In this document: positions 6,416 through 12,494 of the stretch, one piece after another
Numbering within the stretch: the stretch's first letter is position 1
Layout of the letters: the number at the start of each line of letters is the position of its first letter
Assembly (NCBI GenBank): GCA_025350385.1
Contig: JANXXZ010000535.1
Coordinates: 1 to 12,494, forward strand
Length of the DNA stretch: 12,494 nucleotides
Reading direction: 5' to 3'
Source: Bacteroidales bacterium
GTDB lineage: Bacteria; Bacteroidota; Bacteroidia; Bacteroidales; UBA4417
Translations under genes and position numbers: made by a program
The notes under the pieces: model-generated
Databases searched by the model: none
What the model was told of the DNA's origin: nothing
Seen by the model: the letters and a program-made list of their open reading frames with translations, nothing else

Positions 6416-8836
6416 ATGAAAAAAATCATACTCAGTATGATATTGCTGTGCATTACTATTGCTGCAATATCTCAAAAAGTTCGAGTACTCTCCCGTTCTG
6501 AGCTGCAACCCATTGTCAATTGCATCATTAGCAATGTTGATAAATCTGTTTCTGTTTTTACAGATAACAATGGCTCAGCCGATATATCCGCATTCAAAGA
6601 CAACGATGTACTTACATTTTCACACCTTTCGTACTCAAAAGTTGAATTCGGCAAATCAGAATTGAAAAATTCTGAATACACGGTTTATTTACAAAATGCT
6701 GTTATCGACCTCAAGGAAGTAGTTTTTTCGGCAAATAAAGTAGAAGAAAAATACGAAGACCTACCAGTAAAAATAAATATTATTCCTGCCCGGCTAATCC
6801 AGTTTGGTAATCCCCAGAATGCAGCAGAACTGCTTCAGCAAAACGGCGCAGCCTATGTTCAGCAAAGCCAGCTGGGCGGCGGAAGCCCGGTACTGAGAGG
6901 TATGGAAACCAACCGTGTGCTGATTGTCGTTGATGGAGTAAGGCTGAATAATGCGATATACCGTGCCGGACACCTTCAAAATGTGATCACCATCGATCCA
7001 AACATATTGGAACGGGTGGAAGTAGTTCACGGACCGGGATCTGTAATATACGGCAGTGATGCCATGGGAGGCGTCATGCATTTCTATACCCGCAACCCGG
7101 TTCTTTCAACAAATGGTAAGGTATATACCTCCGGAAAAGCAATGATGCGCTATTCTTCGGCATCAAACGAATACTCCCAGAGTTTCAGTCTGAATGTGGG
7201 AGGAAAGAAACTGGCAGCCCTGTTTGGCGGAAGCACCAAGGATATCGGCGATTTGCGCGAAGGCAGCAAACGCGACAGCAAATACGGTGACTGGGGAAAA
7301 AGCCTTTATTACGCCGAAAGAGTGAACGGTAAAGATTCCATGATGGTAAACAATGATCCATTGGTGCAAAAAAGATCCGGTTACAAACAATATGACCTGT
7401 TCTCAAAAATACAGTGGAAACCCACCAATACCTATTCATTAAAGCTCAATACACAATATTCAAATTCAAGCAATATTCCCCGGTACGACCGACTTACCGA
7501 AATGTCAGGCGGCAAACTGAAATATGCTGATTGGTATTATGGACCTCAGACACGCGCGCTGGTTTCATTACGTTCTGAATGGACAAAACCAACAAAAATG
7601 TTTGATAAAGCTACAATAATGGAATCCTTTCAATTCATAAGTGAAGACCGCGTGAGCCGCAGTTTCGGGAAAAGCAAGACAAAGCACCAGGAAGAAACGG
7701 TCCGTATCCTTTCGTTTAATGCCGATTTCATGAAGAATATATTCACCAGAAGCGAATTACGGTATGGTCTTGAAGCCAATATGAACCTCGTGTATTCAAA
7801 GGCCTACAACGTGAATATCAATACCGGCGCAATTACAAACGATGCTGCCACCCGTTATCCTGACGGTGCCGATAAGATGACAAGTGTTGCCGTGTATGCA
7901 TCAAACAACTGGGAAATAAGCGATAAATTGATTTTTTCACAGGGAATCCGTTTCAGTTCCATTTCACTGGAAGCAAAATACACACAGGAAATGATGGACC
8001 TGATCAAATTCCCATTTGATGCAAAAATGACCCAGGATAATACCGCGCTGAATGGCAGCCTGGGACTGGTTTATATGCCCGGCAGCGGCTGGCGTATTGC
8101 TACCAATTTTTCAAGCGGATTCAGGGCTCCGAATATTGATGATCTCACCAAACTGAATGACTCAAACAGCACCGACCAGCTGATTATTGTTCCTAATCCA
8201 GGTTTGAAGCCCGAAAATGCTTATAATGCGGAACTTACGCTTGGAAAAACATTCACTGACAGGTTTAAGGTAGAGGTTACAGGATATTACACGCTGCTGA
8301 AAAACGCATTCATGGTTATGCCTTTCCTTTATAATGGACAGGATTCAATTCTTTTTGATGGTACTCTTTCGGCTGTGCAGGCTTTGCAGAATTCGGAGCA
8401 GGCAACCATATACGGCATTGAAGCCGATTTTACTGCAAAAATTACCTCTCAGCTATCCCTAAGTTCCAATCTCACCTATACCAAAGGAACCGTAAAAGAA
8501 GGGAACCAGCCCCTGGATCATATTCCACCTGTTTACGGAATGACCTCTTTAAAGCTTGAAGTCCGCAAGTTTACCGGTGAGTTTTATGCCCGTTACAACG
8601 CATGGAAGCACATTAAAGATTACAGTTCAAGTGGTGAAGATAACGAGGCCTATGCAACTGCCGATGGTATGCCGGGGTGGTATACGCTTAACCTAAGGGC
8701 AGGCTACCAGTTCAACCGCTATGTGAATCTCCAACTGGGAGTTGAAAACATGCTGGATCAGCATTACAGGAACTTCGCCAGTGGCATAAGCGCTCCGGGA
8801 AGAAATGTGATGGTTTCATTACGTTGTTCATTATAA
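6416..8836 (+). CDS. TonB-dependent outer-membrane receptor, haem-receptor-like
   Basis: This is an 806-residue outer-membrane active transporter energised by TonB-ExbBD. In order it shows a Sec signal peptide (about 1-19), a carboxypeptidase-regulatory-like domain (about 22-95), a plug domain (about 115-228, with SPVLRGMETNRVLIVVDGVR and YGSDAMGGVMHF), and a barrel ending in the aromatic-poor tail NVMVSLRCSL. Near the C-terminus it has the LGVENMLDQHYRNFASG segment typical of TonB receptors. In the barrel it has FRAP at 569-572 and NPGL at 594-597, which correspond to the FRAP and NPNL boxes of haem and haemoglobin receptors. However, no histidine lies between them, whereas haem receptors usually have one. 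The substrate is therefore undecided: haem, another metal complex or a siderophore. It follows the small anchored protein by 125 bases and ends in a strong terminator. Confidence 0.93.
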   Translation: MKKIILSMILLCITIAAISQKVRVLSRSELQPIVNCIISNVDKSVSVFTDNNGSADISAFKDNDVLTFSHLSYSKVEFGKSELKNSEYTVYLQNAVIDLKEVVFSANKVEEKYEDLPVKINIIPARLIQFGNPQNAAELLQQNGAAYVQQSQLGGGSPVLRGMETNRVLIVVDGVRLNNAIYRAGHLQNVITIDPNILERVEVVHGPGSVIYGSDAMGGVMHFYTRNPVLSTNGKVYTSGKAMMRYSSASNEYSQSFSLNVGGKKLAALFGGSTKDIGDLREGSKRDSKYGDWGKSLYYAERVNGKDSMMVNNDPLVQKRSGYKQYDLFSKIQWKPTNTYSLKLNTQYSNSSNIPRYDRLTEMSGGKLKYADWYYGPQTRALVSLRSEWTKPTKMFDKATIMESFQFISEDRVSRSFGKSKTKHQEETVRILSFNADFMKNIFTRSELRYGLEANMNLVYSKAYNVNINTGAITNDAATRYPDGADKMTSVAVYASNNWEISDKLIFSQGIRFSSISLEAKYTQEMMDLIKFPFDAKMTQDNTALNGSLGLVYMPGSGWRIATNFSSGFRAPNIDDLTKLNDSNSTDQLIIVPNPGLKPENAYNAELTLGKTFTDRFKVEVTGYYTLLKNAFMVMPFLYNGQDSILFDGTLSAVQALQNSEQATIYGIEADFTAKITSQLSLSSNLTYTKGTVKEGNQPLDHIPPVYGMTSLKLEVRKFTGEFYARYNAWKHIKDYSSSGEDNEAYATADGMPGWYTLNLRAGYQFNRYVNLQLGVENMLDQHYRNFASGISAPGRNVMVSLRCSL

Positions 8837-8848
8837 TGATATATGCAT

Positions 8849-8885
8849 AGTCAGGGTGTGACTAAAAGTCGTGCCCTGACTTTTT
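8849..8885 (+). terminator. Intrinsic terminator after the TonB-dependent receptor
   Basis: The arms at 8849-8862 and 8868-8881 pair over 14 positions, with eight perfect outer pairs (AGTCAGGG with CCCTGACT), three G-T wobbles and three inner pairs. The loop is TAAAA, and a T tract follows at 8881-8885. It begins 12 bases after the receptor's stop codon. The T tract lies only on the plus-strand side, so it acts in that direction. Confidence 0.9.
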
Positions 8886-9002
8886 CATAGCAGAATACTA
8901 AGGCTCGCAGTCGATTCCTTCTTTAGTTTCCCATTTGCCACTCTCATTCAGTTCTTAATTTATATTTTCATATAAATAGCTCGTCATTTCAACATTTCTG
9001 AG

Positions 9003-9010
9003 TTACTTTG
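9003..9010 (+). promoter_or_regulatory. Possible -7 box upstream of the pseudouridine synthase gene
   Basis: TTACTTTG is one base from TAnnTTTG and lies 19 bases before the ATG at 9030. No clear TTTG lies at the -33 distance. A new promoter is needed here because a strong terminator ends the previous unit. Confidence 0.28.
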
Positions 9011-9029
9011 AATTCCACAAACCCACCAG

Positions 9030-9593
9030 ATGACCCACCGTAACTTCATTATTCATAAGCCCTATGGCTATCTCAGTCAGTTTGTTTGTGAATTGAAGCG
9101 GAAAAAGCTCCTGGGCGAATTATATGAATTTCCGGAAGGAACGATGGCCATCGGCCGGCTCGACGAACACAGCGAGGGACTTCTCCTGCTCACCACCGAT
9201 GGTATGATGAGTGAACTTATCCGTGATAAGAAAATTGAAAAAGAGTATTATGCCCAGCTAGACGGGCTTATTACCGATGAAGCTGTTGAACGATTGCAGT
9301 CAGGCGTTGAAATTGGTATCAGGGATGTTAGGTATCAGACAAAACCTTGTGTGGTCTACAAATTAGAAACTGCTCCTGATTTCCCTCCCCGTTCAAAAAA
9401 GTTAAGAGACGACCGGCATGGACCGACAAGTTGGGTTTCCATCATATTGACCGAAGGAAAATACAGGCAGATTCGCAAAATGACCGCGGCTGCCGGTTTC
9501 CCGACATTGCGCTTGTTCAGGGTTCGGGTCGGAGATATTCTGCTTGGCAACCTGAAAGCCGGAGAAGTAAGGGAAGTTGAAGGATTTTTTTAA
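9030..9593 (+). CDS. rluE: 23S rRNA pseudouridine synthase, RluE type
   Basis: This enzyme isomerises uridine to pseudouridine in ribosomal RNA. The 187-residue protein belongs to the RsuA/RluB/RluE/RluF branch. It has the family signature GRLDEHSEGLLLLTTDG with the catalytic aspartate at residue 45, a substrate-binding tyrosine region at KEYYAQLDG (71-79), and the C-terminal EGKYRQIRKM motif at 142-151 followed by LRLFRVRVG. There is no N-terminal S4 RNA-binding domain, and the protein opens directly with NFIIHKPYGYLSQF. That pattern fits RluE, which in E. coli modifies U2457 of 23S rRNA; the exact target here is inferred. It has its own transcription unit after the receptor's terminator. 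The next gene downstream starts 186 bases later. Confidence 0.9.
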   Translation: MTHRNFIIHKPYGYLSQFVCELKRKKLLGELYEFPEGTMAIGRLDEHSEGLLLLTTDGMMSELIRDKKIEKEYYAQLDGLITDEAVERLQSGVEIGIRDVRYQTKPCVVYKLETAPDFPPRSKKLRDDRHGPTSWVSIILTEGKYRQIRKMTAAAGFPTLRLFRVRVGDILLGNLKAGEVREVEGFF

Positions 9594-9645
9594 GTCACTT
9601 TTCTCTATCTAAATAATTCCATAACAGTTTCATGCTATTTTTCAT

Positions 9646-9682
9646 TAGAACTGACACCAGGTCTTTGTCTTTAGCAGTTCTA
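9646..9682. repeat. Inverted repeat upstream of the first DUF4252 gene
   Basis: TAGAACTG (9646-9653) and CAGTTCTA (9675-9682) are perfect reverse complements around a 21-base spacer. No T tract follows, so it is not a good terminator for the upstream gene. It lies about 100 bases before the DUF4252 lipoprotein start and could be a regulatory dyad or a leader hairpin. An 8-base match can also arise by chance. Confidence 0.35.
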
Positions 9683-9779
9683 TCACATTATCATGAAAAC
9701 AGCATTGTTTTTAACTTTTTATTAATGAAATCAGAATTCATTCGTCTTGAACAGGTATCCAACATTAACTTAAAAGCGA

Positions 9780-10277
9780 ATGACCATGAAAACCTTACTT
9801 CTTACCTGCCTGGCAGGTATTTTATTAGTATCCTGCTCAACTGCACAAAACCGTACTTTTGATAAGCTCTTTGACCGTTATGCTGATCAAGACGGCTTCG
9901 TAACAGTGAAGTGCTCAAATTTTCCCGCCGGAATGCTCAATGATAATGAGAAAGATACTGATCTCAGGATTTCTTCATTGAGAGTTCTTTCAGTTCAGGA
10001 CGAAAAACTCAATTTAAAATTGAATTTTTATAACGAAATTGTACCTCAGATTAACCGCAGTGGTTATGAAGAACTGATGACTGTTAAACATAACGGCGAA
10101 AAGGCGATACTTTTATGCAAAAAAGACAAAAAGCGTATTACGGAAGTGCTATTTGTTTCTGGTGGTCAAAAGAATGTTATGGTAGAGCTAACCGGCAGTA
10201 TGTCGCTGGAGCAGGCCAAAAAGATGACCAGCGAGGTAGCAGATAATGATGGAGAGACGGACGATGATAGTAAATGA
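9780..10277 (+). CDS. DUF4252 lipoprotein
   Basis: This is a 165-residue member of the Bacteroidota DUF4252 family, whose function is unknown. It begins with a lipoprotein signal peptide ending in LVSC (cysteine at residue 19), so it should be lipid-anchored in the envelope. The mature part carries the family features LFDRYADQDGFVTV (about 31-44), LKLNFYNEI and YEELMTVK near the middle, and a VSGGQKNVMVELTG segment near 127-140. It ends in a short acidic tail (NDGETDDDSK). The start could equally be the ATG at 9786, since both give a workable signal peptide. It is clearly related to the DUF4252 protein at 11485-12009 and lies 202 bases before the sigma factor gene, separated by a repeat region. 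Confidence 0.88.
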   Translation: MTMKTLLLTCLAGILLVSCSTAQNRTFDKLFDRYADQDGFVTVKCSNFPAGMLNDNEKDTDLRISSLRVLSVQDEKLNLKLNFYNEIVPQINRSGYEELMTVKHNGEKAILLCKKDKKRITEVLFVSGGQKNVMVELTGSMSLEQAKKMTSEVADNDGETDDDSK

Positions 10278-10290
10278 GGCACGATAGAAG

Positions 10291-10442
10291 GAAAATGCAA
10301 AATGCAAATCCGAAATCGATGTTCGAAAATCCGAAATCCGAAATCGCTGCCTGACTGCATAGATTCTACCCGAATTTGGAGATTTAAGTCATGCAGGCAG
10401 GCAAATTCAAAAATGTGAAATCGAAAATCGAAAATCCGAAAT
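10291..10442. repeat. Second heptamer-periodic repeat region, in two blocks
   Basis: Two blocks of 7-base units flank an inverted repeat. The left block (10296-10346) reads tgcaaaa, a six-base tgcaaa, tccgaaa, tcgatgt, tcgaaaa, tccgaaa, tccgaaa. The right block (10407-10441) reads tcaaaaa, tgtgaaa, tcgaaaa, tcgaaaa, tccgaaa, five units in perfect phase. The unit is unrelated in sequence to the array at 3204-3370 but has the same period. The region lies between the DUF4252 lipoprotein gene and the sigma factor gene, so the promoter of the sigma operon is probably in or next to it. I found no convincing TAnnTTTG box there. Confidence 0.88.
10348..10403. repeat. Inverted repeat nested in the second heptamer region
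   Basis: The arms tgcctgactgcat (10348-10360) and atgcaggcaggca (10391-10403) are reverse complements with one mismatch, separated by 30 bases. They sit exactly between the two heptamer blocks. The structure resembles a small palindromic intergenic repeat, possibly a remnant of a mobile unit, or a long-looped hairpin in the leader of the sigma operon. No transposase or flanking target duplication is visible. Confidence 0.6.
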
Positions 10443-10471
10443 TAATAATGGGTAAGACCTCACGGCACAAT

Positions 10472-10478
10472 AAAGGAG
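10472..10478 (+). promoter_or_regulatory. Purine-rich box unusually close to the sigma factor start
   Basis: AAAGGAG ends one base before the ATG at 10480, closer than a normal Shine-Dalgarno spacing. A second purine run, AAAGGAGGAG (10485-10494), lies inside the first codons. The start at 10480 is still preferred because MTKEEF is the usual opening of this sigma subfamily and the next methionine (residue 13) cuts into region 2. Confidence 0.4.
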
Positions 10479-10479
10479 T

Positions 10480-10986
10480 ATGACAAAGGAGGAGTTTCAG
10501 AAGCAGATAATTCCCATGGGTGATAAAATGTACCGGATAGCATTCCGGCTGCTGGGTGATTCGGAAGCAGCCAAAGATGTGCTCCAGGAATTGTTCCTGA
10601 AACTTTGGGAAAAGCGTGGCGAACTGGACAGGATTAACAGTATTGACGCCTTTGCATGCACTGTTCTCAAGAACAAATGCCTTGATAAACTCCGATTTCA
10701 GAAAGCCACTGTTGACGTTGATGTATTGAAAAACCTGGGAACCAACCCCGAAGCGTCATTCGATCAGGTGGAGGGTATTGCCGAAATGAGGAAACTGATG
10801 CAAAAGCTGCCGGAAAGGCAAAGAGTAATCATGCAGATGCGCGATATTGACAGCTGTACCTTTGAAGAAATTGCGCTGTTGATTGATACCACGGTAAACA
10901 ATGTAAGGGTCCAATTGTGTATTGCCCGCAAATGGATTAAGGAAGAACTAATGAAAGTTTATAACTATGGAATACAAAGAGATTGA
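10480..10986 (+). CDS. ECF-type RNA polymerase sigma factor
   Basis: This is an extracytoplasmic-function sigma factor of 168 residues, a normal length. Region 2 spans about residues 10-75, with YRIAFRLLGDSEAAKDVLQE and LFLKLWEKR, which contact core polymerase and the -10 element. Region 4 spans about 103-157 (LPERQRVIMQMRDI, then a helix-turn-helix at TFEEIALLIDTTVNNVRVQL) and would read the -35 element. It overlaps the next gene by 20 bases, which indicates translational coupling with its putative anti-sigma factor. The gene order sigma, membrane anti-sigma, DUF4252 suggests control by an envelope signal. Its target promoters are unknown; autoregulation of its own operon is usual for the class but cannot be shown here. 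Confidence 0.94.
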   Translation: MTKEEFQKQIIPMGDKMYRIAFRLLGDSEAAKDVLQELFLKLWEKRGELDRINSIDAFACTVLKNKCLDKLRFQKATVDVDVLKNLGTNPEASFDQVEGIAEMRKLMQKLPERQRVIMQMRDIDSCTFEEIALLIDTTVNNVRVQLCIARKWIKEELMKVYNYGIQRD

Positions 10987-11488
10987 GAATATTCTGAACA
11001 GGTACCTCGAAGGGGAATCGACCCTTGACGAGGAATCCATGTTGAAGGAATATTTCAGCAGGACCGGGCTTCCCACGGAGCAGCGTGAACTGCAGGAAAT
11101 GTTTCGTTATTTTAATGAAGCAGAAAAGCAGGCTGCACCTCCGTTTGATCTTTCTGCCGAATTGAACCGGGTGATCGAAAATGAATGGAAAAAGGAAACC
11201 AGGAACTGTTTCAGGCATGTGCTATACTGGGCCGGGGGTGCAGCTGCCGTGCTCATTCTTGCCATCGGAATATATCAATACCAACATAAACCTGAACACA
11301 TAGTCAGGGATACATTCAAGGATCCGAAACTGGCTTACCTTGAAACAAAGCATGCACTACTGCTGATTTCAAGGACCATGAACCGGAATTCAGCCCATCT
11401 GAAATACCTGTCGAAAATCGATGAATCATTCAACCACCTTAAAAAAGTAGCCGAGATTGAAAAAGTTGTTAACTCAGTAAAAAAATGA
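10967..11488 (+). CDS. Putative membrane-anchored anti-sigma factor
   Basis: This 173-residue protein is probably the anti-sigma factor of the preceding ECF sigma. The cytoplasmic N-terminus (1-80) contains NRYLEGESTLDEESMLKEYF at about 11-30, a pattern seen at the start of many Bacteroidota anti-sigma-like proteins. No zinc-binding HxxxCxxC motif is present. One transmembrane helix lies at about 84-104 (VLYWAGGAAAVLILAIGIYQ), followed by a 69-residue periplasmic part rich in lysine and helix-forming residues. It starts inside the sigma gene (20-base overlap) and its TGA overlaps the ATG of the next gene, so all three genes form one tightly coupled unit. The assignment rests on position, topology and the N-terminal pattern, and not on a recognised Pfam signature. 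Confidence 0.78.
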   Translation: MEYKEIENILNRYLEGESTLDEESMLKEYFSRTGLPTEQRELQEMFRYFNEAEKQAAPPFDLSAELNRVIENEWKKETRNCFRHVLYWAGGAAAVLILAIGIYQYQHKPEHIVRDTFKDPKLAYLETKHALLLISRTMNRNSAHLKYLSKIDESFNHLKKVAEIEKVVNSVKK

Positions 11489-12009
11489 AAAAAATGAAAA
11501 AGATAGTAGCAGCCCTGGCACTCATCATGAGTTCTTTCCTTGCGAATGGACAGAATTCAGCTGTGGATCCGTTATTCGCAAAATATGCCGACAAGGATGG
11601 ATTCACCACTGTGTCCATATCCAAGGCCATGTTCAGTCTCTTTGCCAGTGAAAACGAAAGCAAGGATGAATTCAACAAGGCTGTAAAAGGACTTGAATCC
11701 ATCCGTATCCTGGCGCCTGACTCAGCCACTGCTTCAAGAGTAAAACTCAACTTTTATAATGAGATAAGTAAAAGCCTTCCGATTTCGCAGTACGAAGAAC
11801 TAATGTCAGTGAAGGAAAAGGACCAGGTATTCAAGATGCTTATCCGGAGAAAAGGTGCTGTTATCACCGAATTCCTCATGATTGGCGGTGGCAGGGAGAA
11901 TTTGCTCATTTGTATAACCGGCAACATTGACCTCAAATCGATAAAGAAACTCTCAAAGTCAATGAATATAGAGGGTTTGGAAGATATTGACAAACTGGAT
12001 AAAAAATAG
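11485..12009 (+). CDS. DUF4252 protein, exported, third gene of the sigma operon
   Basis: This 174-residue protein is a second DUF4252 member. It has a Sec signal peptide (about 1-22, ending SFLANGQ) with no lipobox cysteine, unlike the lipoprotein at 9780-10277. Shared blocks with that paralogue include LFAKYADKDGFTTV, KLNFYNEI, YEELMSVK, ITEFLMIGGG and ITGNIDLKSIKKL. The start ATG at 11485 overlaps the anti-sigma stop by four bases (ATGA) inside an A-rich tract; an alternative ATG lies at 11494. The function is unknown. As the last gene of a sigma / anti-sigma operon it may be the envelope component that is sensed or the main regulated product. It converges on the glycosyltransferase gene with an 18-base gap and no obvious terminator. 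Confidence 0.9.
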   Translation: MKKMKKIVAALALIMSSFLANGQNSAVDPLFAKYADKDGFTTVSISKAMFSLFASENESKDEFNKAVKGLESIRILAPDSATASRVKLNFYNEISKSLPISQYEELMSVKEKDQVFKMLIRRKGAVITEFLMIGGGRENLLICITGNIDLKSIKKLSKSMNIEGLEDIDKLDKK

Positions 12010-12027
12010 AAAGGAATATCTCTGATT

Positions 12028-12494
12028 TTAGTCTTCAGCGCTCCGATATTTCTCGCTTAACCTTAAGTAAAGATGGTAAAAGCCCACCGCACATAAGATA
12101 TTAAAGAACGGCATAAATGGAATCCTGAGTCTCGCCAACCCAATAACACCAACTATAGCAGAAAAATATAAAATAAAGAGAATGGACAGAAATACAAACT
12201 TTTCCTTTTCTCTGATTAAAATAAATATTCCAACCAGGGCCAACAGATAATTGAATAACATAATCAGGATCAGTAAAAAAGAAAGAGTTATCTGGCTTGT
12301 TGTTTTGTTGTGATAGAAGTCATTGATTTCCCTGAATATATTTGGTCCGTATAATGAATCTACTGTAAGAGGCTTTGATTTCAAATGAAGATGCCTGGCA
12401 AATTCATCTGTTCCCAATCCTGCGAACAAATTAACAATACCCATAACATGCCTAGTACAGTACAACACGAAATTTTCCTTTATATAGGTTTGAG
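12028..12494 (-). CDS. C-terminal end of a polytopic membrane glycosyltransferase (ArnT/GT39-like, cut by window edge)
   Basis: The minus-strand frame is open from base 12494 to the TAA at 12030-12028, so this is the C-terminal part (about 155 residues) of a longer protein. At the edge it reads QTYIKENFVLYCTRH, which continues upstream without a start, so the GTG at 12468 is unlikely to be the true start. Two to four hydrophobic segments follow (about SFLLILIMLFNYLLALVGIF, then FVFLSILFILYFSAIVGVIG and FFNILCAVGFYHLYL), with an RLRIPFMPF motif between the last two. This motif and layout match the C-terminus of ArnT/GT39-type enzymes, which transfer sugars from polyprenyl-phosphate donors to lipid or protein acceptors in the periplasm. 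The catalytic N-terminal aspartates are outside the window, so the exact substrate cannot be given. Confidence 0.75.
   Translation of the reverse strand, partial: QTYIKENFVLYCTRHVMGIVNLFAGLGTDEFARHLHLKSKPLTVDSLYGPNIFREINDFYHNKTTSQITLSFLLILIMLFNYLLALVGIFILIREKEKFVFLSILFILYFSAIVGVIGLARLRIPFMPFFNILCAVGFYHLYLRLSEKYRSAED

Noticed and set aside
8886..9029. Small RNA or short gene between the terminator and the pseudouridine synthase
   Set aside because: No hairpin-plus-T-tract end, no open frame of note and no second promoter were visible in this stretch.
9632..9862. 76-codon open frame upstream of and overlapping the first DUF4252 gene
   Set aside because: It overlaps the start of a well-supported gene in another frame, has no recognisable domain, and its sequence looks like translated intergenic DNA.
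12028..12468. Complete small membrane protein starting at the GTG at 12468
   Set aside because: The frame continues without a stop to the window edge and the upstream residues fit the glycosyltransferase family, so the gene is truncated by the window and not short.

Overview
The window reads as chromosomal DNA of a member of the Bacteroidota, probably an environmental lineage near the Bacteroidales; the order is inferred, not proven. The evidence is a PorQ-type component of the type IX secretion system, a TonB-dependent receptor with an N-terminal carboxypeptidase-regulatory-like domain, DUF4252 and head-GIN (DUF2807) envelope proteins, an ECF sigma / anti-sigma pair of the Bacteroidota type, and promoter-like TAnnTTTG boxes. 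Shine-Dalgarno sequences are mostly absent, as usual in this phylum.

Region 1 (1-5639, all on the minus strand, read from high to low coordinates): a mitochondrial-type aconitase; a 182-base spacer made largely of 7-base tandem repeats; a head-GIN lipoprotein built of seven GSG-containing rungs; porQ; ispH; and the 5' part of recF, cut by the window edge. These are mostly housekeeping genes (TCA cycle, isoprenoid synthesis, DNA repair) plus an outer-membrane secretion component.

Region 2 (5640-8885, plus strand): a divergent promoter region, a small inner-membrane-anchored protein of unknown function, then a large TonB-dependent receptor that resembles haem receptors but lacks a histidine between its FRAP and NPxL motifs. 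The unit ends in a clear intrinsic terminator.

Region 3 (9030-12009, plus strand): an RluE-type 23S rRNA pseudouridine synthase, a DUF4252 lipoprotein, a second 7-base repeat region enclosing an inverted repeat, then a tightly overlapping operon of ECF sigma factor, membrane-anchored putative anti-sigma factor and a second DUF4252 protein. The two DUF4252 paralogues bracketing the sigma/anti-sigma pair suggest an envelope-sensing module whose signal is unknown.

Region 4 (12028-12494, minus strand): the C-terminal end of a polytopic membrane glycosyltransferase of the ArnT/GT39 type, cut by the window edge.

No tRNA, rRNA, CRISPR array, insertion sequence or phage gene was seen. The least explained features are the two heptamer-periodic intergenic arrays of unrelated sequence, the DUF4252 / sigma module, and the small protein paired with the TonB-dependent receptor. 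No clearly new large system is present.
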